From Zychaea mexicana (taxonomy: Eukaryota; Mucoromycota; Mucoromycetes; Mucorales; Lichtheimiaceae): a stretch of DNA of 64,000 nucleotides. Shown here piece after piece: positions 50,785 to 63,063 of the stretch. The stretch is from contig NW_026516667.1 of NCBI RefSeq assembly GCF_025766255.1, forward strand, positions 372,001-436,000, in the 5' to 3' direction. Made by a program: the position numbers and the translations under genes. The notes beneath the pieces are model-generated. The model made no database searches, was not told the DNA's origin, and saw only the letters and a list, made by a program, of their open reading frames with translations. How positions within the stretch are numbered: the stretch's first letter is position 1; the number at the start of each line of letters is the position of its first letter.

Positions 50785-51858
50785 AATTTTTACGTACTTC
50801 CATTTTCGGCGATTGCAGGTAAAGCAGTCGCTCTGGCAGGAAAACCGGTCTCTTTTTTCTGAGCGCGTTCCTTGACTACTTACACTCACTAGTCATACAA
50901 TCATACTAACACCAATTTTTACGTACATCAACCTTTACGTACCTTTAAAACATAGTGTGGGCTTTCTTGCCCTTCCTTGAAATTTGATTATATATACAAA
51001 ATCTTCAAAGTAATAACAACAACATGTATGGTCCTTTTAGCGCTCAAGGTACTTAAAAATCATATACAGCAGGTACGTAAAATCGGAAGTATGTAACTCC
51101 AAAATGAGAAGTACGTAAAATTTTATAGGTTAAATATACAGCGCGAGAACTGATTTACTGTAAGGTGCGAACAGGGATAAGACAACACAAGGCCAGAAAC
51201 ACCGGACGAGAATGTGCTAGGTGCTTTCGGCAAGAACAGGACAAGACAAGAAGGAAGCCAGAAGGTAGGAAACCAGATAGTGAGGAAAGAAACAAGAACA
51301 AGGTATAGGGAGGAAACAAGATAACTGACTGATGTTTTAGCGTTCAAAGACTATGATATATATATATATATATATATGTCTTTACTATAGAATTCAATGA
51401 TGTGAATAAACTGAAAGATTGGTATTAAGGTCGATAATTCGGATGATGATGATAGATGGGGATTTAATATGTCATCAACGAGGTTGAGGATGATCACTTA
51501 CTAGAGGTCGAAGAATGTTTATAACATTTATGTACTTCGGTGGCCAAGTACGTAAATTTTTGCATAAAAAGTAAGGTGAAGTACGTAAAAAATTTACAGT
51601 AGCCATCGTAGCTGCGACGGTTATACAGAGTCAAAGTATGATAGGCTACATCAATGGTAGCTATTTGTATGATCTACTCAAACGAGGCACAAAAAAGACA
51701 AGAAGAACGTAAAATTCCCAAATAGGAAGTACGTAAAATTTTATAGTACAAATATACAGCGTCAGAACCGATTTACGTACTTGAGTGGCTAAGTACATAA
51801 AAACTTGGAGGCTAAGTACGTAAAAATCCAAAAAAGGAAGGTGAAGTACGTAAAAATT
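50785..51858. repeat. Cluster of TACGTA-centred repeats with a 16-bp inverted pair
   Basis: A motif GAAGTACGTAAAATT and variants occurs at least eight times between 50785 and 51860 in both orientations. The outermost copies are a perfect 16-bp inverted pair (50785-50800 and 51843-51858). Inside, a longer direct repeat of about 50 bp (core TACGTAAAATTTTATAG, then AATATACAGCG) appears at 51109-51160 and 51728-51778. A TA dinucleotide run is at 51355-51377. No coding capacity is seen. Confidence 0.65.
51355..51377. repeat. (TA)n microsatellite
   Basis: About eleven TA units in the middle of the TACGTA repeat cluster. Confidence 0.85.
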
Positions 51859-52297
51859 TACAGTACCCGCGGAGAAGGAGGACGTGGCTGTGTATTTTCC
51901 GATGCGTTTCCCAAAGAATGATATGCAGGGGCCAAAAGATTCGAGTTAGGTATTGTTCATGTCCAAAGCGGATGATATATAGTGCCTAGTGCAGACCTTT
52001 AAATTCATTTGTTTCATTTTTCGGCACCTATTTTCGACTTCGTGCCGGCAACATTCAAATCATTTTCCAACATCTGGCGAATGTCAACACCATCACCGAG
52101 ACCTTCTTCGTATACAGTATACGCTGTCCGGAACGAACAATCTTTAACAGGCTTCTCTGGTAAAGTATTTCTTAAAGGAATTCTTGGAGTGTCGAAGGCG
52201 CGTCTGCGTCAGCGGCCATGCGAAGCACTGGGTATTTTATCAGACTCGCCGTAAAGTTTGCTCGCCACGTCGTCGGCTCAGATTTAATACAATTGCG

Positions 52298-52753
52298 CCC
52301 CGGTTTTTGCAACCCCTGGGTTTGCAATTCCTCGTATACCTGCAACTTTTTTTTTGTAAAATCCAAAAAAAAACTTAGTAGTTTCGCAAATTTGCAACTT
52401 GCAAATGAGTTTATACGATTTGCACGTTATCGGGGTAAAAACAGCTTCGATTTTTTCAATATCAACTGAAAGAAGCATCTGTTGCGTATTATCGAGGAAT
52501 AAAATGATACGATTACTGCACTAGACAGCTTCAATAAAAGAACGGTCTTATATATGCAAGTAGTAACATTTAAAGCTGTGTGAATCCCCACAGAACGTAT
52601 CGTACATCATCCCTAACAGATAAACAATGGGCTAGTGTTTATAGGATGACTTATCCAGTGTCTATTTGAAGCAGAATTGTTTACCCCGTTACTTGCAAAT
52701 CCTCACTTTTTGCAGAAAAAAAATCGGAAAACCCTCGGTTGCAAAAACCGGGG
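52298..52753. repeat. Inverted repeat pair, possible degraded element
   Basis: CCCCGGTTTTTGCAA at 52298-52312 is matched exactly in inverse at 52739-52753, and similarity continues inward (CCCTGGGTTTGCAA against CCGAGGGTTTTCC read inverse). The 456-bp span has no long frame. It fits a degraded non-autonomous element or two inverted copies of a short repeat. Confidence 0.5.
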
Positions 52754-53016
52754 TACAACTTTAAAAAGGTGATATGCAAATGCTTTGGTGCTGCTTTCTT
52801 TATATGGAAAAGAATGCATACTGTACAAAGTATGTACTGCTTGTGGTGATGCTTGTGCATAATAACGTTCCGCAAATTTGCAGGAAGTAGGTACAGCAGT
52901 AATAATCGTCGCTTCCCCCATTATATCGACCATTGTCGAGTCCCAGAAACTTGCCCAGAACCCGTACTCGTTTTACAGGAGTATTATTCAACAATATAGT
53001 ACTGCTGCGGCACATA

Positions 53017-53203
53017 CAGTACCCGCTCGTTAAACCGATCACCTCTGTTTTTCGAGAAAGTGATCGGTTTAACGAATGACCGGTTTAAAGATTGAGGGTC
53101 CTTTATATGACATACATACTGCTTACCAAGCTGGTATTTTGGGGAAGTGATTGGTTTAACGAAATATCGGTTTAAAGGTGATCGGTTTAACGAGCGGGTA
53201 CTG
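53017..53203. mobile_element. 187-bp MITE with perfect 28-bp terminal inverted repeats and TA flanks
   Basis: The left end reads CAGTACCCGCTCGTTAAACC then GATCACCT (53017-53044); the right end (53176-53203) is its exact inverse complement. TA lies directly outside both ends (53015-53016 and 53204-53205), the target duplication of Tc1/mariner/pogo-type transposons. The interior carries further copies of the core ATCGGTTTAACGA at about 53062 and, with one change, at 53147, and shorter CGGTTTAAAG copies, as expected of transposase-binding sites. No transposase gene is in the window. Perfect ends suggest recent movement. Confidence 0.85.
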
Positions 53204-53392
53204 TACTAGACACAATTACTATGTACTTGACCTTTTATTTTAAGTTATACACAAAAAAACTGGAGCAGAAGGCTTATCATAGCTACTAGTAGTGTACAGC
53301 AATGAGTATAGAGAAAGCAGAATGGAGTTGAATGGAAGTATACATAATAAGCCAAAAAATTATATAGATGTACATATTATATTATCGGAATT

Positions 53393-55371
53393 TTACTGGG
53401 AAGATCGAGGCTTGGAGCCACAAGCAGCACGCTCGCCTTTGTTGGCAGCCATTTTGTTCTTTGGCCCTCTGCCTGGGCGGTTGCCGGGCTTGCCAGAGAC
53501 AACGCCATTGACATCTTCGGTCGAGTAAGAGTAAGTAGCGACAGCGTGGGCAATAGCCTTGGTGTGAAGAACGAAAGCTTCATTGTTCAGATTGTTGTTG
53601 GTGTCGCATGCTTGATGGTAACATTCGTCATAGGCGACGCCAGCCTCACCACCATACCATTCAGCTTCCTCTGCTGTCTTTAGGCCTTCAGCGCCGGTGA
53701 AAGTACCACCAGCAGGAATACCAACGTCGATCTATTCCCAAAAAAAAAAGAACAAAGTTAGAGCTGTTGATTAATATATAACTTTCGAGGATAACAGTTG
53801 GAAAATATATTTACAAAGGGGCCGTAATCGCTGCGTCCGTTGAATTCGGTAGGGCTGGACTTGGCGCCTTGGCTGGCAAAATAATTTTCGAGTAAGTTTT
53901 CGATGGCAGCAGAACCCTCAGGGCCGGGAATGTCGAAGGCTGAACCATCACCTAATAATCACCGTAAAGCTTGAATAAACAATCTCTTCTTTCAATAGCA
54001 GCAGTAGCAGCCGTCATCGTCTTTCAGGTGAACTAACCGTCATAAATGCCGTTAAAGTAGTTGGGCGATGCAATCATGTCGAAGTTAAGATATAAAGCAA
54101 TGTTATCCCTTTCCTCCTGAGACAATTGGGAAACATAGTATTCGGCACCGACTAGAATGAAAAGTGATATTAGTAAAGTTTAGTTAGTCAACACATTTAA
54201 ATCAGTGGCCAGAGCTGGATGAATACGAAATGGTACACGTACGAAGACCTAAGATTGTGGGAAGATTCTTGATTTAGTTACAATGTATATGAGACCGTCT
54301 CCTCTTCTTCTTCTCGATTATTCTCGAACGATATATTACCAAATTCTTCGGCTGTCCAATAACAGAAGCGCACAGCGTTGTTCGGCTTGACATTTCGGAA
54401 AAGGTACGACACTTCAAGCAAGCCGGCAGAGCCGGAGCCATTGTCATTGATACCGGGACCAGCAACGACAGAATCAGTGTGTGCACCCAACATGACAACG
54501 TTATTCTTGTTACCAGTCTTGGTTTCAGCACAGACATTGGCGCTCGTACGATTCTCATGGATCTCGACCAAGTTAAGCAAGACAGAGACAGGGGTGGAGC
54601 CAGCCACCAACTCAGCCAAGGCCTCACCATCAGCTTTGCTGATGCCACCCGTTGGTGCAGAACCTTCAAGGACTTCACCAAGTGTACCGTTCAATTCGCC
54701 ATCCTCAGTGTTGTAGATCAAAAGACCGGCAGCACCAGCCTCACCAGCAGCAGCGGCTTTCTCGCCAAAAGAACAAGTGCCACGCTGAACCAGGGCGATC
54801 TTGCCCGTGACATCGCCATAATCAGCAGCTGTACAACCCAAATTGCCGGTGCTGGCCAAATCGCCGGTAACACCGCCTTCAGGAGTGCTGGCACTGAAAG
54901 TCATCAATGTGATGCCTAATTCTGGGTTTTCGACTTCAGGAGACAAGATCGTAGCAGATTGGGCAAGGGTCTGACTAAAGGGGAAGGTCGAATCTAGAAT
55001 ATACTTTTTGTCAGTTCCTCTATGATGATAGCCTTTTTGTTCGCTAGCTGCAACTTGTTAGAATCATGTATTCGATTAGAAGGCATACATTGGAGGGTGG
55101 TCTCGTAACCATTTTCCTTGTTGAAGTTGTAGATGTAATCGATGGTGGCATTATGGGCCTTGGAGCCAAAGACACGGTTGTCATCGCCACCTTCGTCGGC
55201 AATCTTTTGCCAAGCATCGGTGTGTCTTAAAAGACCTTCAATCTTGACGCGGTTGGTCAATTGCTTCGACAAGGCATGGGCAGGAGGACCACGTTCATCG
55301 AGAGGGGCAGCTTGGACGGAGGCGGCAGACAAAAGAGCCAAAGCCGAGGCGATTGCTGGAAGAACACGCAT
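53393..55371 (-). CDS. Secreted M28 aminopeptidase with PA domain
   Basis: Exons: 55371-55089, 54993-54340, 54151-54038, 53951-53815, 53731-53393; 508 residues. The chosen start gives a clean signal peptide (MRVLPAIASALALLSAASVQ); the same frame extends upstream without improving it. The order is propeptide-like N-terminus with FGSKAHNATIDYI, an inserted PA domain (GKIALVQRGTCSFGEKAAAA, AGLLIYN), and the M28 zinc peptidase core: VVMLGAHTDSV, GPGINDNGSGSAGLLEV, YWTAEEFGLVGAEYY (metal Glu and catalytic Glu), LNFDMIASPNY and YDECYHQACDT, supplying the two-zinc ligand set. This matches fungal secreted or vacuolar aminopeptidases of the Ape3/leucine type, which free N-terminal residues for nutrition. 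The tail GRGPKNKMAANKGERAAC is unusually basic. The minus-strand upstream region has CATAAATA near 55441-55452 as a TATA candidate. Confidence 0.92.
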
Positions 55372-56591
55372 GTTTAAATGTGTAATAAAGAATAAAAGAG
55401 AAAGATGAAGGGAAGACCCAGGGATTTGCAAATGATGAAGCCCGTATTTATGTACAAGCTGGGATTACTACTGAAAACTACACACCCGGTAATGCGCCTG
55501 CATATATTATTCGTGCCCTTTCTTCCCCCTTCTTTAACGCCGCCCAGGGAAAAAACCTTGTTCTGGATCGGAGAGAGTGGAGCTCACTTGAAATGCATTA
55601 ACATGGAAGAGATCACCTTTTTCTATATGACGGGGTGGTTTGAAAAAGGCAACAATGGACGATTTAGAAAACTTGAGGCGTTACAAGAGGAATGCGATGG
55701 ATTCTGGTGCTGTATTGAAAGTCAAATGTTACACATCTGTGATAAAGTGCACTGTTTTGCGTTATCAAAAGAAAATACAAATGTTCTTCTCACTCAGCTA
55801 AGAGAAATGGTATGCAGTATAGTAGCAAGTATATGTATATGAGTGGTAGTACATGGAAACCGAGAAATTGTATATTGAGTTCTTGTAGCACCCTGGAATT
55901 ATGCTATAGTGATAGAAAGAGGATCCCCTTCTACTAACTACTACAAATACTCGGTGTATATGTGCCTTATTTTGCTACTTCAGAAGATTGAATAGTGCTA
56001 AACGTCAATCTTATGTAAAAAGTCAACTGCCTCTGTCCCGTCCTTCAGTCATCATACAATCTGAGGCATATGCGTCAGTGTAACACGAACACCAAAACTT
56101 GTCATGATATTCAAACTGAGGTTGCACTTCATTAATACCGTAGCAAGCTTTTTTCTACAGCGTAGAGACATAATTGGAATGGTTTGTGTCCCTTGTGCGG
56201 GCGTCTAAACAGTGATCAGTCAAGTGAGCCTTTCTGCAATAGCGACGAATTGCATATACGGGATAGATAGCAGCAGTGTAACCCATAGTATTGAAGTACA
56301 GACGGCATCAAGTATACGAACATAGAACCAAAATGTTCTTCGATAGAAAGCACGGGTGATTGAACATCAACTTTAATTATGTAATGTCAAGAACGACGTT
56401 TGTAAGAAACTAAAAAGAGGGGGATATGCAAATATCTAACTATGAATGAATGTATGTCTACTATCTATTCTAAATGCTACAAAACAAGAGAGAGGTGATA
56501 CAAATGAGAACATCACTACACAACAACAGATATATAATGAGCTAATATCACATCGCAACAACATCATCATCATCATCATCATCATTAGCTA
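55372..56591. other. Intergenic between M28 and methyltransferase genes
   Basis: 1.2 kb with the M28 promoter (TATA-like CATAAATA near 55441-55452, minus strand) and the methyltransferase 3' region, including a CAT run at 56561-56585. The open frame at 55405-55842 has no recognisable motif. Confidence 0.5.
56561..56585. repeat. (CAT)n microsatellite
   Basis: About eight CAT units ending a few bases before the methyltransferase stop codon, so in its 3' untranslated region. Confidence 0.9.
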
Positions 56592-57843
56592 TCACCGTGT
56601 GTATTCGTAATACCGGTATCGAACGATGCCCTCCTCTTCCTCACACTCGATCTCAGATACTTGACGTTTGACGAGTCCAACTTGGGTCATTCGGCGTTCA
56701 AATAGATCTACTTCATCCCAATGAGTAGGACGCAAGGGTATCATGAAATAAAACACGTTTTCCATCAGCTTTTCAACGGCCACAGGCAGATATTCAGCAT
56801 GCTCCATCTCATACAACAAATCGCTTGCAATGACTATATCGAACGTGCGATCTTCCCACGACGGATCCTGGTTCTGTGCAACTTGAATAAAATCGAGCTT
56901 TGACACTGTGGCACAGGACGACGATGGGTCATTGAGCTGGACATTCATGGCGACATTGGTCAAGACGGACTCGTGATAATCTGTCAGATGCACTTGCTGC
57001 GCGCCCAGCTTGCCACAGCATAATCCGACGAGTCCAGTGCCTGTTCCCAGTTCTAATATCGTGCGGTTTGGCAAGTCAGGAATCAGATTTTGTTGGATGA
57101 GTTTTCTGATAAGAACGAAAAGGGAAATTGAGTATTTCGCACGGGTGCATGTGACCCACCACTGTATTGATCAATACTTTAATGTCCTTACTTTGCCAAT
57201 AATGGTGCTGCACCCCACGTTTTGAATCCAATGTCATTGCCAATATAACTCGGTTCGTGTAGCTTGAACCTATGCTCTTGTCGATTTCCATTAGGATCCA
57301 GGTACGGAAAATGCCAAGTACGAGTGATCGCTCCTGCGGCTAAACGCACCCCAACCAATCCACCATTTTTGATGCGCGGCAAATAAAAAAGAAGAAGGTT
57401 AAGATTCTACAGAGGAAACGCACCACACAATTCGTAACTTGGCACTAGGTACAATCAACAGTACTCTTTTGCTTTTTACCTCCTCTGCCAGACAGATGAG
57501 CTAGTAATCGGGCCGCTTTATCCACTCGATCATCCTGCCATTCTCCCCAATCTCCGGAAACAATCTTGACCAGAAACGATCCACAAATCTGATTGGCTCG
57601 TACAATGTCGTGGGGATGGACACGGTATGTCTGTTCTTCTCCTTCTTCTTCGCAGCCGTCTTCGAGTTCAATGTTTGTGTAGCGATCATAAGACCACAGG
57701 ATTAGTTGTTCGAGCATATCCAATGCAGCATCAATTTCGGCGCCATTATCCTGGTCTAGTTTCCCACGGATTTGTGCCTGGTGCACAGACGTATCCAGCC
57801 TTTCGAGGATTTGTTCAGGAAGCAGCACCTCTTGGTCACACAT
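56592..57843 (-). CDS. Family-16 (METTL21/EFM-type) protein methyltransferase
   Basis: Exons: 57843-57480, 57339-57192, 57105-56592; 341 residues. The middle has AGAITRTWHFPYLDP and YIGNDIGFKTWGAAPLLAK, the family entry to the SAM fold. Motif I is TILELGTGTGLVGL, motif II-like HLTDYHESVLTNV, and the DxxY-type active motif reads IVIASDLLYEME, typical of lysine methyltransferases acting on translation factors and chaperones. The N-terminal 110 residues are an extra acidic helical part (LEQLILWSYDRYTNIELEDG). The first intron's acceptor was placed at 57340 because earlier AGs bring a stop; this is the least certain junction. Substrate cannot be told from sequence; eEF2- or eEF1A-type are candidates by family. 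Confidence 0.78.
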
Positions 57844-58039
57844 AACCGGAGAAAAGGCGAGAGAGGAAGAGGAAAAGGGGAGCGGCAAAAGAAGCCAAGG
57901 GAGGGGGTGGGGTGCAAACTTTTCTGTTTGTTTCTTCCCCAAAGCAGCCGTTGTATATATATATGCTCAAGAAGTTGAAAAAAATTCAGACCTCGCTGTA
58001 ATCCCATTGGTGCTTTTCAAAGAGGTACATGATTTTTTT

Positions 58040-60486
58040 TTATTGTTTGAAAAAGCCTCCGATATGGTGGGGAATATGCGGATGATGATGGTGATGGTGC
58101 TGCTGAGGCATCATGTGCTGCTCTATCTGCTGCTGCTGCTGTGGCGGCTGGCGCTGTTGTCTTTCAATAAAGACCTGAAGCAGCTGCTCCTTGCTCATCG
58201 TTGCCTGGTTATGACCAGCTTCGCCGAAAATCAACTTTGGAACATTGACATGGTAGCCCATCGTACCCTTTTGTCCTACATTTTTCTCTGCTTGGATCCA
58301 AAAGTTCATTGTTCCCTTTTCGTCGTCAAAGTAACCAGCGCAGTAATTGCGTCTGCCCATCAACTTTGTGTTTTGACGCTTCATAAGCCAAAATAGCACG
58401 AGTCAGTCCACATGTATCATGTCAAAAGGCACTCATTCCGCCACCTACCGTATTCCCACTAGGCGACTTTATAAAAATCTTGTACATTTTCTCCTCGACG
58501 TTTCCGTTGAATGTGTTGTAGGTCGAGTTTTGGTTGAGGATGGTAAGCAGAGCCTGTGGAGGTGGTATATTGATGATGGCACTCGAAATGATTTGCACCA
58601 TAAAGAATGGGTCGCCTTCTTCCTTGTCTCTCATATCTTTGGAGTAAAGGCGACCTGCTCCACAGCAATGAACCTACCCAATTGCCATCTTGTCAGTTCA
58701 TGCACCAGACTCCTTTCCCTCGAAAATCATCGCAATATCGCTTACATCGCCTCCCAAAAACGAAACCCGGGCTGATTTTTCACGAGCATATAATTGCAAT
58801 TTCTCGATAAACTTTTTGCGCTCCAATAAGTGATTTCCTGCAGTCCAATCTACATACGTATCATTTGGTGGAATATCAAAATCCGTTTCCAACTGTGTTC
58901 CCTTATTGCTAGCCCAACCGTCCAACAAAGAATAGCTTACGATCATTCATATCATCCAAGAGTTCCGGGTCACCGTTCCACTTGTTGAGTGGTCCACTGA
59001 TGACACTGCCGAGGGCACCTGTTTTACCAGCAATAGTAGCAAGATTGAACGTAGAAATCCCTTCCATGGCACTTTCGAACGTCGATAGACGTGGATAGAT
59101 GAGTGGTACGCCAGTTACGACCAGCAAGTGCTTGACACTGGGTGGAATGGACCGATAGATCTCTGTAAAGACAATATCGTACGATTTGGGTCGGCATACA
59201 TCATACTTGGTACGCTCGCCACGACAATCGAGTGCCAATAGAGCAATATCCGGTCCAAGTGTTGTGACAATATGGTTGCAAGTAGGCAAGGACCCGCGGA
59301 GCATACCATGACGGGGTGCCAATTCCATTGTCGTGTGGTGTTGGAATAGGTAGTAGAATCGACACGCGTTAGCGAATAGCACTATGACATATAGCAATTA
59401 GCCCTCTTTCTGCACTCTTGTTGCGTTCCTTGGGCATCTCTCTTCACTGGCCATTTTCCCGTCAATGCCTCTACTGCGCCATGTACCTTGAAACATGCTA
59501 CTACTTTGCATGTCAGCGGGATATGATCCATAGCCGTCAATAATGTCCTATCCGGTCGCAAACATACACAATGTTTAGATAAACACAATACAAATATCAA
59601 CGCTGTCTAAATAAATACGCACATGATCGTCCCACATATTCACAGAGGGTATAGTCGCATAGGCCTTGGCGACGACCGGGTTTCCTTTAGCTCTGTATCA
59701 CAATCAAAATGTCTGAGTAACGGGGTGTATGTGCAACATTTTAAAAAAAATCCTTTTTAAGGCAAAAGTTTACCCAAAATTCAGGACATAATTCCAAAAG
59801 AAAAACTTTTCCAATCCTTCGCGCATCTCAGTTGACAAGTCCATTGCCAGTCGTTTGGAAGGGTGCTTTTCATCCGTCCAGGGCTTCATGAAATCCTCCT
59901 TGATCAGTCTGTCCTGATAAAGCTGGTCGCCACCGCCCAGCAATACATGGAACGGCATGACGTTGTGTCGGTCCAACACATCTGCCCACAACGGGTTTTC
60001 CTTTTCACCAAATTTGTCCTTTGTCTCTTGCGGGATATCCGAGAACCCACTGCACGAATAAAACATGAACCGCATCGACTCGTTATAGGCAGGCAAGTGG
60101 AACTCTTGAGGGCTAAACGCATCACTTGAATATGTTACGATTTGTCGTGACGACGTCAGCGGTAGGCGCAACTCGTAGCGCCAAAAGTGGTATTGGCTGC
60201 GAAACACGTCTAAAAGCTCGCCTTGGGATTGAATGGCATGAGATTCGTTTTGGTCATTGCGCAAATGGATTTGTAAAGGGGGTGGCTGTGTGTCGGTGCA
60301 CACCAAGAGGCACGAGGCGCGGTACGTGCGAGTAGCATAGTCAATCCCAATGTACCGTAAAAGAGGTCCACAAATGACACGGTCGGTCGACGACGTTGCA
60401 TTGAGATGCATGTTGCCGAATTGCTGTTCAAGTGCCCGCTGCTGCTGCGGCGGTTCAGTACCATAGTAATAGTCATCATCTTCCAT
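58040..60486 (-). CDS. PhoD-like metallophosphatase
   Basis: Exons: 60486-59774, 59692-59623, 59547-59487, 59381-58941, 58849-58746, 58673-58449, 58378-58040; 650 residues. PhoD family landmarks in order: FHVLLGGGDQLYQD, NMWDDHDIIDGYGSYP (split by an intron inside the metal motif), FYYLFQHHT, TLGPDIALLALDCRGERT, HLLVVTGVPLIYP, then NDHWTAGNHLLERKKFIEKL and SFLGGDVHCCGAG, carrying the usual metal-binding Asp/His. The intron 58850-58940 is needed: reading through gives a stop, and splicing restores the family's NDHWTA. The C-terminus adds FNGNVEEKMYKIF and a Gln/His-rich tail, PQQHHHHHHPHIPHH. Fungal members of this group are membrane-associated or cytosolic phosphodiesterases/phosphatases of unknown physiological substrate. 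Phosphatase activity is inferred from the family. Confidence 0.9.
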
Positions 60487-61374
60487 TGTTAGATGTTTGC
60501 TAGACTAGTATGTAAAAGTCCTAAGAAAACAAAAGTGTATAAGGCGCGTGCGTGTGTGAGGGTGAGCAAAGATAGAGAGAGGAGGGACAGAAAACTAAAA
60601 GGCCATGGGAGGCGCAGGCAGATGCCCAGTTGCATCACACACAGGGCTCTGCATAATTGACCATAAATGGACAAGCTGGTGGAACGACAAGCATCGTATA
60701 AATTTACTGCTCATTAACACGAAAAGTGTGCACGTGCACTCTGCCTACTGGTCTCCACTGAGCTCTACTGAGCTAACACAATCGATTGCCGATTAATTCA
60801 AGATACACTCTCGTTTCAGATCAGTGCAAATTTGCAAGGAGAGAAAAAGAAAACGCCCACAAAAGGATAGAATATGTATGCAAATATACCATTGTCATAA
60901 GAATTGCCGAAGAAAATGTACGTTCACGAGGTCTTTTTTCTATATAAATAATGACCCACATAGTAAGGGGGTTGGGTGAAAGATGAAAATTGCAGGGACA
61001 GGTATGTTGAAATCCAAAGTGTGGAGAGAAGGTCAAATTAAAATCGAGAAAGAAAAAACAAGAAACATGAGAATTTTATTATGTGTGTGTTATGTACGTT
61101 GTTGTGGGAGTTTGTTAAGATGAACATACCAAGAAAAAGAAGGGTTGATAGAAACAAACGACGAAAATGCAAAGACGAAGAAAAAAAAAACATAGAGTAG
61201 ACAAAGAAGGGGGAGAACTCTTCCTTCCATCAATCAAATGGGCAGGAAAGAACAAAAAGTATACTGGAGCGGGAATTGCGGATAATAAGTGTGTGTGTAT
61301 GTGTGATGTATGTATGTAGTAGGGTGAAACGTAATATGTGTATATATAATGAGGTGTGTAATAATGTAAAGATG

Positions 61375-61403
61375 TAGTAGTGGTAGTAGTAGTAGTAGTA
61401 GTA
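61375..61403. repeat. (GTA)n microsatellite
   Basis: About nine GTA/TAG units with one interruption, in the kinase's 3' flank. Confidence 0.85.
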
Positions 61404-61504
61404 CTTACTTTTTAAAAGCTTATAGAAGAGGGAGAGAGAAAAAGGAGAACATGCAAATGTAAGATAAGAAAAGAGAAATAAGAAAGCAGATGCGGGTTTG
61501 TATA

Positions 61505-61540
61505 CTAGATAAGTAATAGTAATAGTAATAATAATAATAA
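61505..61540. repeat. AGT/AAT trinucleotide microsatellite
   Basis: AGTAATAGTAAT units passing into pure AAT units, about twelve in all, in the kinase's 3' flank. Confidence 0.8.
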
Positions 61541-61785
61541 TGCGCAGAGTTTTTGAGTGTATGTAGTGTGTGTGTGTGTGTGTTTGTATGAGAGCATGAA
61601 TGGTGTGTGTATGTGGAGATTATTAGGGCGATGCTTTAGATAATGAGAAAAGGGGGTGATCGTTTCTGGGAGCGGAGGAGGAGCGCATCTTTTGAAAGGT
61701 GGTGTGTATGTGTGCGTGGATGGAAAGAGATAGTAGTAGAGAATATGTAGTAGTAATGGTAATATCAGTAGGCGGCATTACTGAT

Positions 61786-63031
61786 TTAGTCACGGAGAAA
61801 TGGGTGCGACAGGACTTGATGGATATTAGGACGCTTCTCCGGGGATTGCTGCAGCAGGTTCGACAGAAGATGCATGCACTCATACGATACTGGAATCTTT
61901 GGCGTGGCGAAACGACCTGCGATGGCCATGCTTGGATCCGTGAAAGGGACTTCACCAAAGAGGATTGTGTAAAGCAGGACACCCAATGCCCAGATTTCAG
62001 CAGGCTCGGCTCGGTATGGCTTGCACAGCAGAATCTCGGGGGATGCGAAGGATACGGTGCCGTAGAACTTGCTAAAGTAGCATGTCTTTTGCTGGCCATA
62101 GTGACGGGGGAGAATAACTGCCGAACCAAAGTCAATCAGCTTGACCTAAGAGGAACGTATCAGGGATCAGTACTTTTTGTTGTCATCATATGAACTGGGG
62201 GAGGGGTTGTTGCTGATTTGGGGGAGGGGCTGCTAAGTAACGAGAGAGAGAAAGAGAGTAAAATGTGGGGGAGAAAGCGTGAACAGCTAGGAGAAAGGAG
62301 GGGGAGGGGATGTTCAAACTTACTCTGTATTGATCATCAATGACAATATTCTCATCTTTGATGTCACGATGACAGATGCCCAGGGTATCAAGATAGGCAA
62401 TGCATTCGACGATCTGTCGGAAGATTTTCTTTGCAAGGGCCTCGTCAAAGTTGTGATGGCGTTCGATACATTCGAAAAGATCACAGGACGTGCGTCGACG
62501 GTACAGCTGTGGTGGGTATTCATCGGTGGGTGTGCTGGGAGAGGACATGCAAGATTCTTCCGATGCTTGCGAGAGTGCTGGTGAGTGTGGTGGTACGCTG
62601 TCGTTGTCGCTGTTGTCGCAATGCATGGTATCATTAGGTGCTGATGAAGAAGACGATGACCATTGCGTGCCATGCAACTCCATGACTAGATAGAGAAATG
62701 TTTCGTCTTGGTAAAAATCGACGTAGTTGACAACGTTGTCGTGGCGGACGTGCTTCAAGACGTAGATTTCCATGGGGACAGGGCCAAGCTCAGGATCGCG
62801 TACCCAGGCGTGAGCAGGCACCTTGTGACGAAAGATGAATTTCACGGCTCTTTCAATGCCAGTGCATCGGTCAGTAGCCGATACGACAAAACCGAAGCCG
62901 CCGCTACCGAGCTCTTCACCGAGCGAGTATTTGCCGACAAACTCGGGGTGCAGATTGTGATGCATCAGCGAGCGAGCAGCGACGGTTAGCTCCTGCTTTG
63001 GCTGGGGCGTGGCTGGTGGTGACGGTGGTAA

Positions 63032-63063
<32 letters not shown>

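Larger units (their letters stand above)
45159..53392. other. Gene-poor, repeat-rich 8.2-kb interval
   Basis: No protein gene I can support. It contains, in order: an AT-rich stretch to 47.1 kb; purine-rich minisatellites (47340-47505, 48020-48230); a diverged 16-bp array (47590-47830); a 9-bp tandem repeat (48371-48401); AT-rich unique sequence; a family of TACGTA-centred repeats (50785-51860); an inverted pair of a 15-bp repeat (52298-52753); and a complete MITE (53017-53203). Frames such as 48582-49028 and 49052-49303 are open but match nothing. The mix is typical of a repeat-accumulating region. Confidence 0.6.
60487..61785. other. Intergenic between PhoD-like and kinase genes
   Basis: 1.3 kb with the PhoD promoter near 60500-60560 and the kinase's long 3' flank. 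It is rich in simple repeats: TAG/GTA run at 61375-61403, AGT/AAT run at 61505-61540, GT run at 61567-61582. No gene seen. Confidence 0.55.

Noticed and set aside
58850..58960. Apparent frameshift in the PhoD-like gene at NDRKLFF...TAG
   Set aside because: Explained by a normal 91-nt intron (58850-58940); splicing gives the family-typical NDHWTA, so the gene is intact.
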